From Chloroflexota bacterium (GTDB lineage: Bacteria > Chloroflexota > Dehalococcoidia > DSTF01 > JACRBR01): DNA of 5,994 bases. Location: assembly GCA_021813085.1 (NCBI GenBank), contig JAKAMA010000164.1, positions 1 to 5,994 of the forward strand. The letters are read 5' to 3'. The notes under the pieces are model-generated. The model did no database searches, was not told the DNA's origin, and saw only the letters and a program-made list of their open reading frames with translations. Positions within the stretch are counted from its first letter, which is position 1. Each line of letters begins with the position of its first letter. Of the stretch, positions 5,571 through 5,994 are shown piece after piece. The translations under genes and the position numbers were made by a program.

Positions 5571-5994
5571 GTGTCCACTCCCATTGGTCATAGTCTTGTC
5601 GGCCTCACGCTGGCCCGGCGCCTCGGCGTGCGCTCACCCTTCGGCATGGCGGCGACCATCGCCGCGGCCAGCCTGCCGGATGCCGACATCATCGTCGGCA
5701 TGCTCGTCCATGGCGACCCGTGGCGCTTCCACCGCAAGCGCACCCACACCCTGGGTTTCGCGATGACCGTCGGCGCGCTGGCGGGCGTCACGGGCGTGGT
5801 GAGCGCCGGCAGCGTCGAGGGCGAACGCGACCTCATCGCCGACGCGCTGGTCGGCGCGGCGCTCGTCGGCTCGCACGTCGCGCTCGACGCCATGTGGTTC
5901 CCGTACATCTCGCCGAAGCTGCTGCCAAGGCGCGGCGCGCACACGAAGAAGGTCGCCGGCGTCAGCGACCTCAACTGGCTGCTCGATGCCGTGG
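5571..5994 (+). CDS. YdjM/DUF457-type membrane-bound metal-dependent hydrolase (partial)
   Basis: An open frame from a GTG at 5571 to the window end (141 residues seen, C terminus missing). It matches the YdjM/LexA-regulated DUF457 family of inner-membrane proteins: TPIGHSLVGLTLA (3-15) with H7, LPDADII (35-41) with D37 and D39, HRKRTHTLGF (54-63) with H54 and H59, and SHVALDAMWFP (101-111) with H102 and D106. These His/Asp residues are the presumed metal site. Hydrophobic segments at about 25-46, 62-79 and 91-106 would be membrane-associated. AGAGG lies four bases before the GTG. It follows the lipoprotein gene by 15 bases on the same strand and probably shares its leaderless promoter. The family's biochemical activity is uncertain; 'hydrolase' rests on motif similarity. 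Confidence 0.87.
   Translation, partial: MSTPIGHSLVGLTLARRLGVRSPFGMAATIAAASLPDADIIVGMLVHGDPWRFHRKRTHTLGFAMTVGALAGVTGVVSAGSVEGERDLIADALVGAALVGSHVALDAMWFPYISPKLLPRRGAHTKKVAGVSDLNWLLDAV

Noticed and set aside
4667..5593. 308-codon plus-strand frame over the lipoprotein gene
   Set aside because: Arg-rich shadow; the overlapping frame has a signal peptide, lipobox and ordered domain.

Overview
The window is GC-rich bacterial DNA carrying seven protein genes (two cut by the window edges) and two tRNA genes. The sequence does not name the organism. Abundant GTG starts, strong G/C third positions, CCA-encoding tRNAs, a bS21 gene and lipoproteins with Thr/Pro linkers would fit an uncultivated GC-rich lineage such as a Chloroflexota member, but that is a weak inference.

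Layout, left to right. (1) 1-790, minus strand: N-terminal 263 residues of a secreted protein with a signal peptide, a beta-sandwich-like module, and the start of what looks like a right-handed parallel beta-helix. It has a clear promoter (1028-1056) and a folded leader of about 230 nt. (2) 1246-1400, plus strand: tRNA-Ala(CGC) with its own promoter and a 13-bp terminator-like hairpin. (3) 1536-2372, plus strand: an amidohydrolase_2-type TIM-barrel metal hydrolase. (4) 2434-3208, minus strand: a two-gene operon in which a HesB/IscA-like protein lacking the cluster-binding cysteines precedes rpsU (ribosomal protein bS21). Its promoter has an inverted repeat in the spacer. (5) 3583-3766, plus strand: tRNA-Val(CAC), followed by overlapping hairpins. 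(6) 3852-4583, minus strand: an exported SGNH/GDSL hydrolase with a strong promoter and an adjacent perfect inverted repeat. (7) 4905-5994, plus strand: a lipoprotein whose promoter places transcription start on the ATG (leaderless mRNA), followed 15 nt later by a YdjM/DUF457-type membrane protein cut by the window end.

Most genes look like independent housekeeping or envelope units; no defence system, mobile element or CRISPR array is visible. The least ordinary items are the HesB-like/rpsU operon, the long folded leader of the beta-helix gene, the leaderless lipoprotein promoter, and the inverted repeats at two promoters. Five of the seven protein genes start with GTG, so ATG-only gene finding would misplace or miss them.
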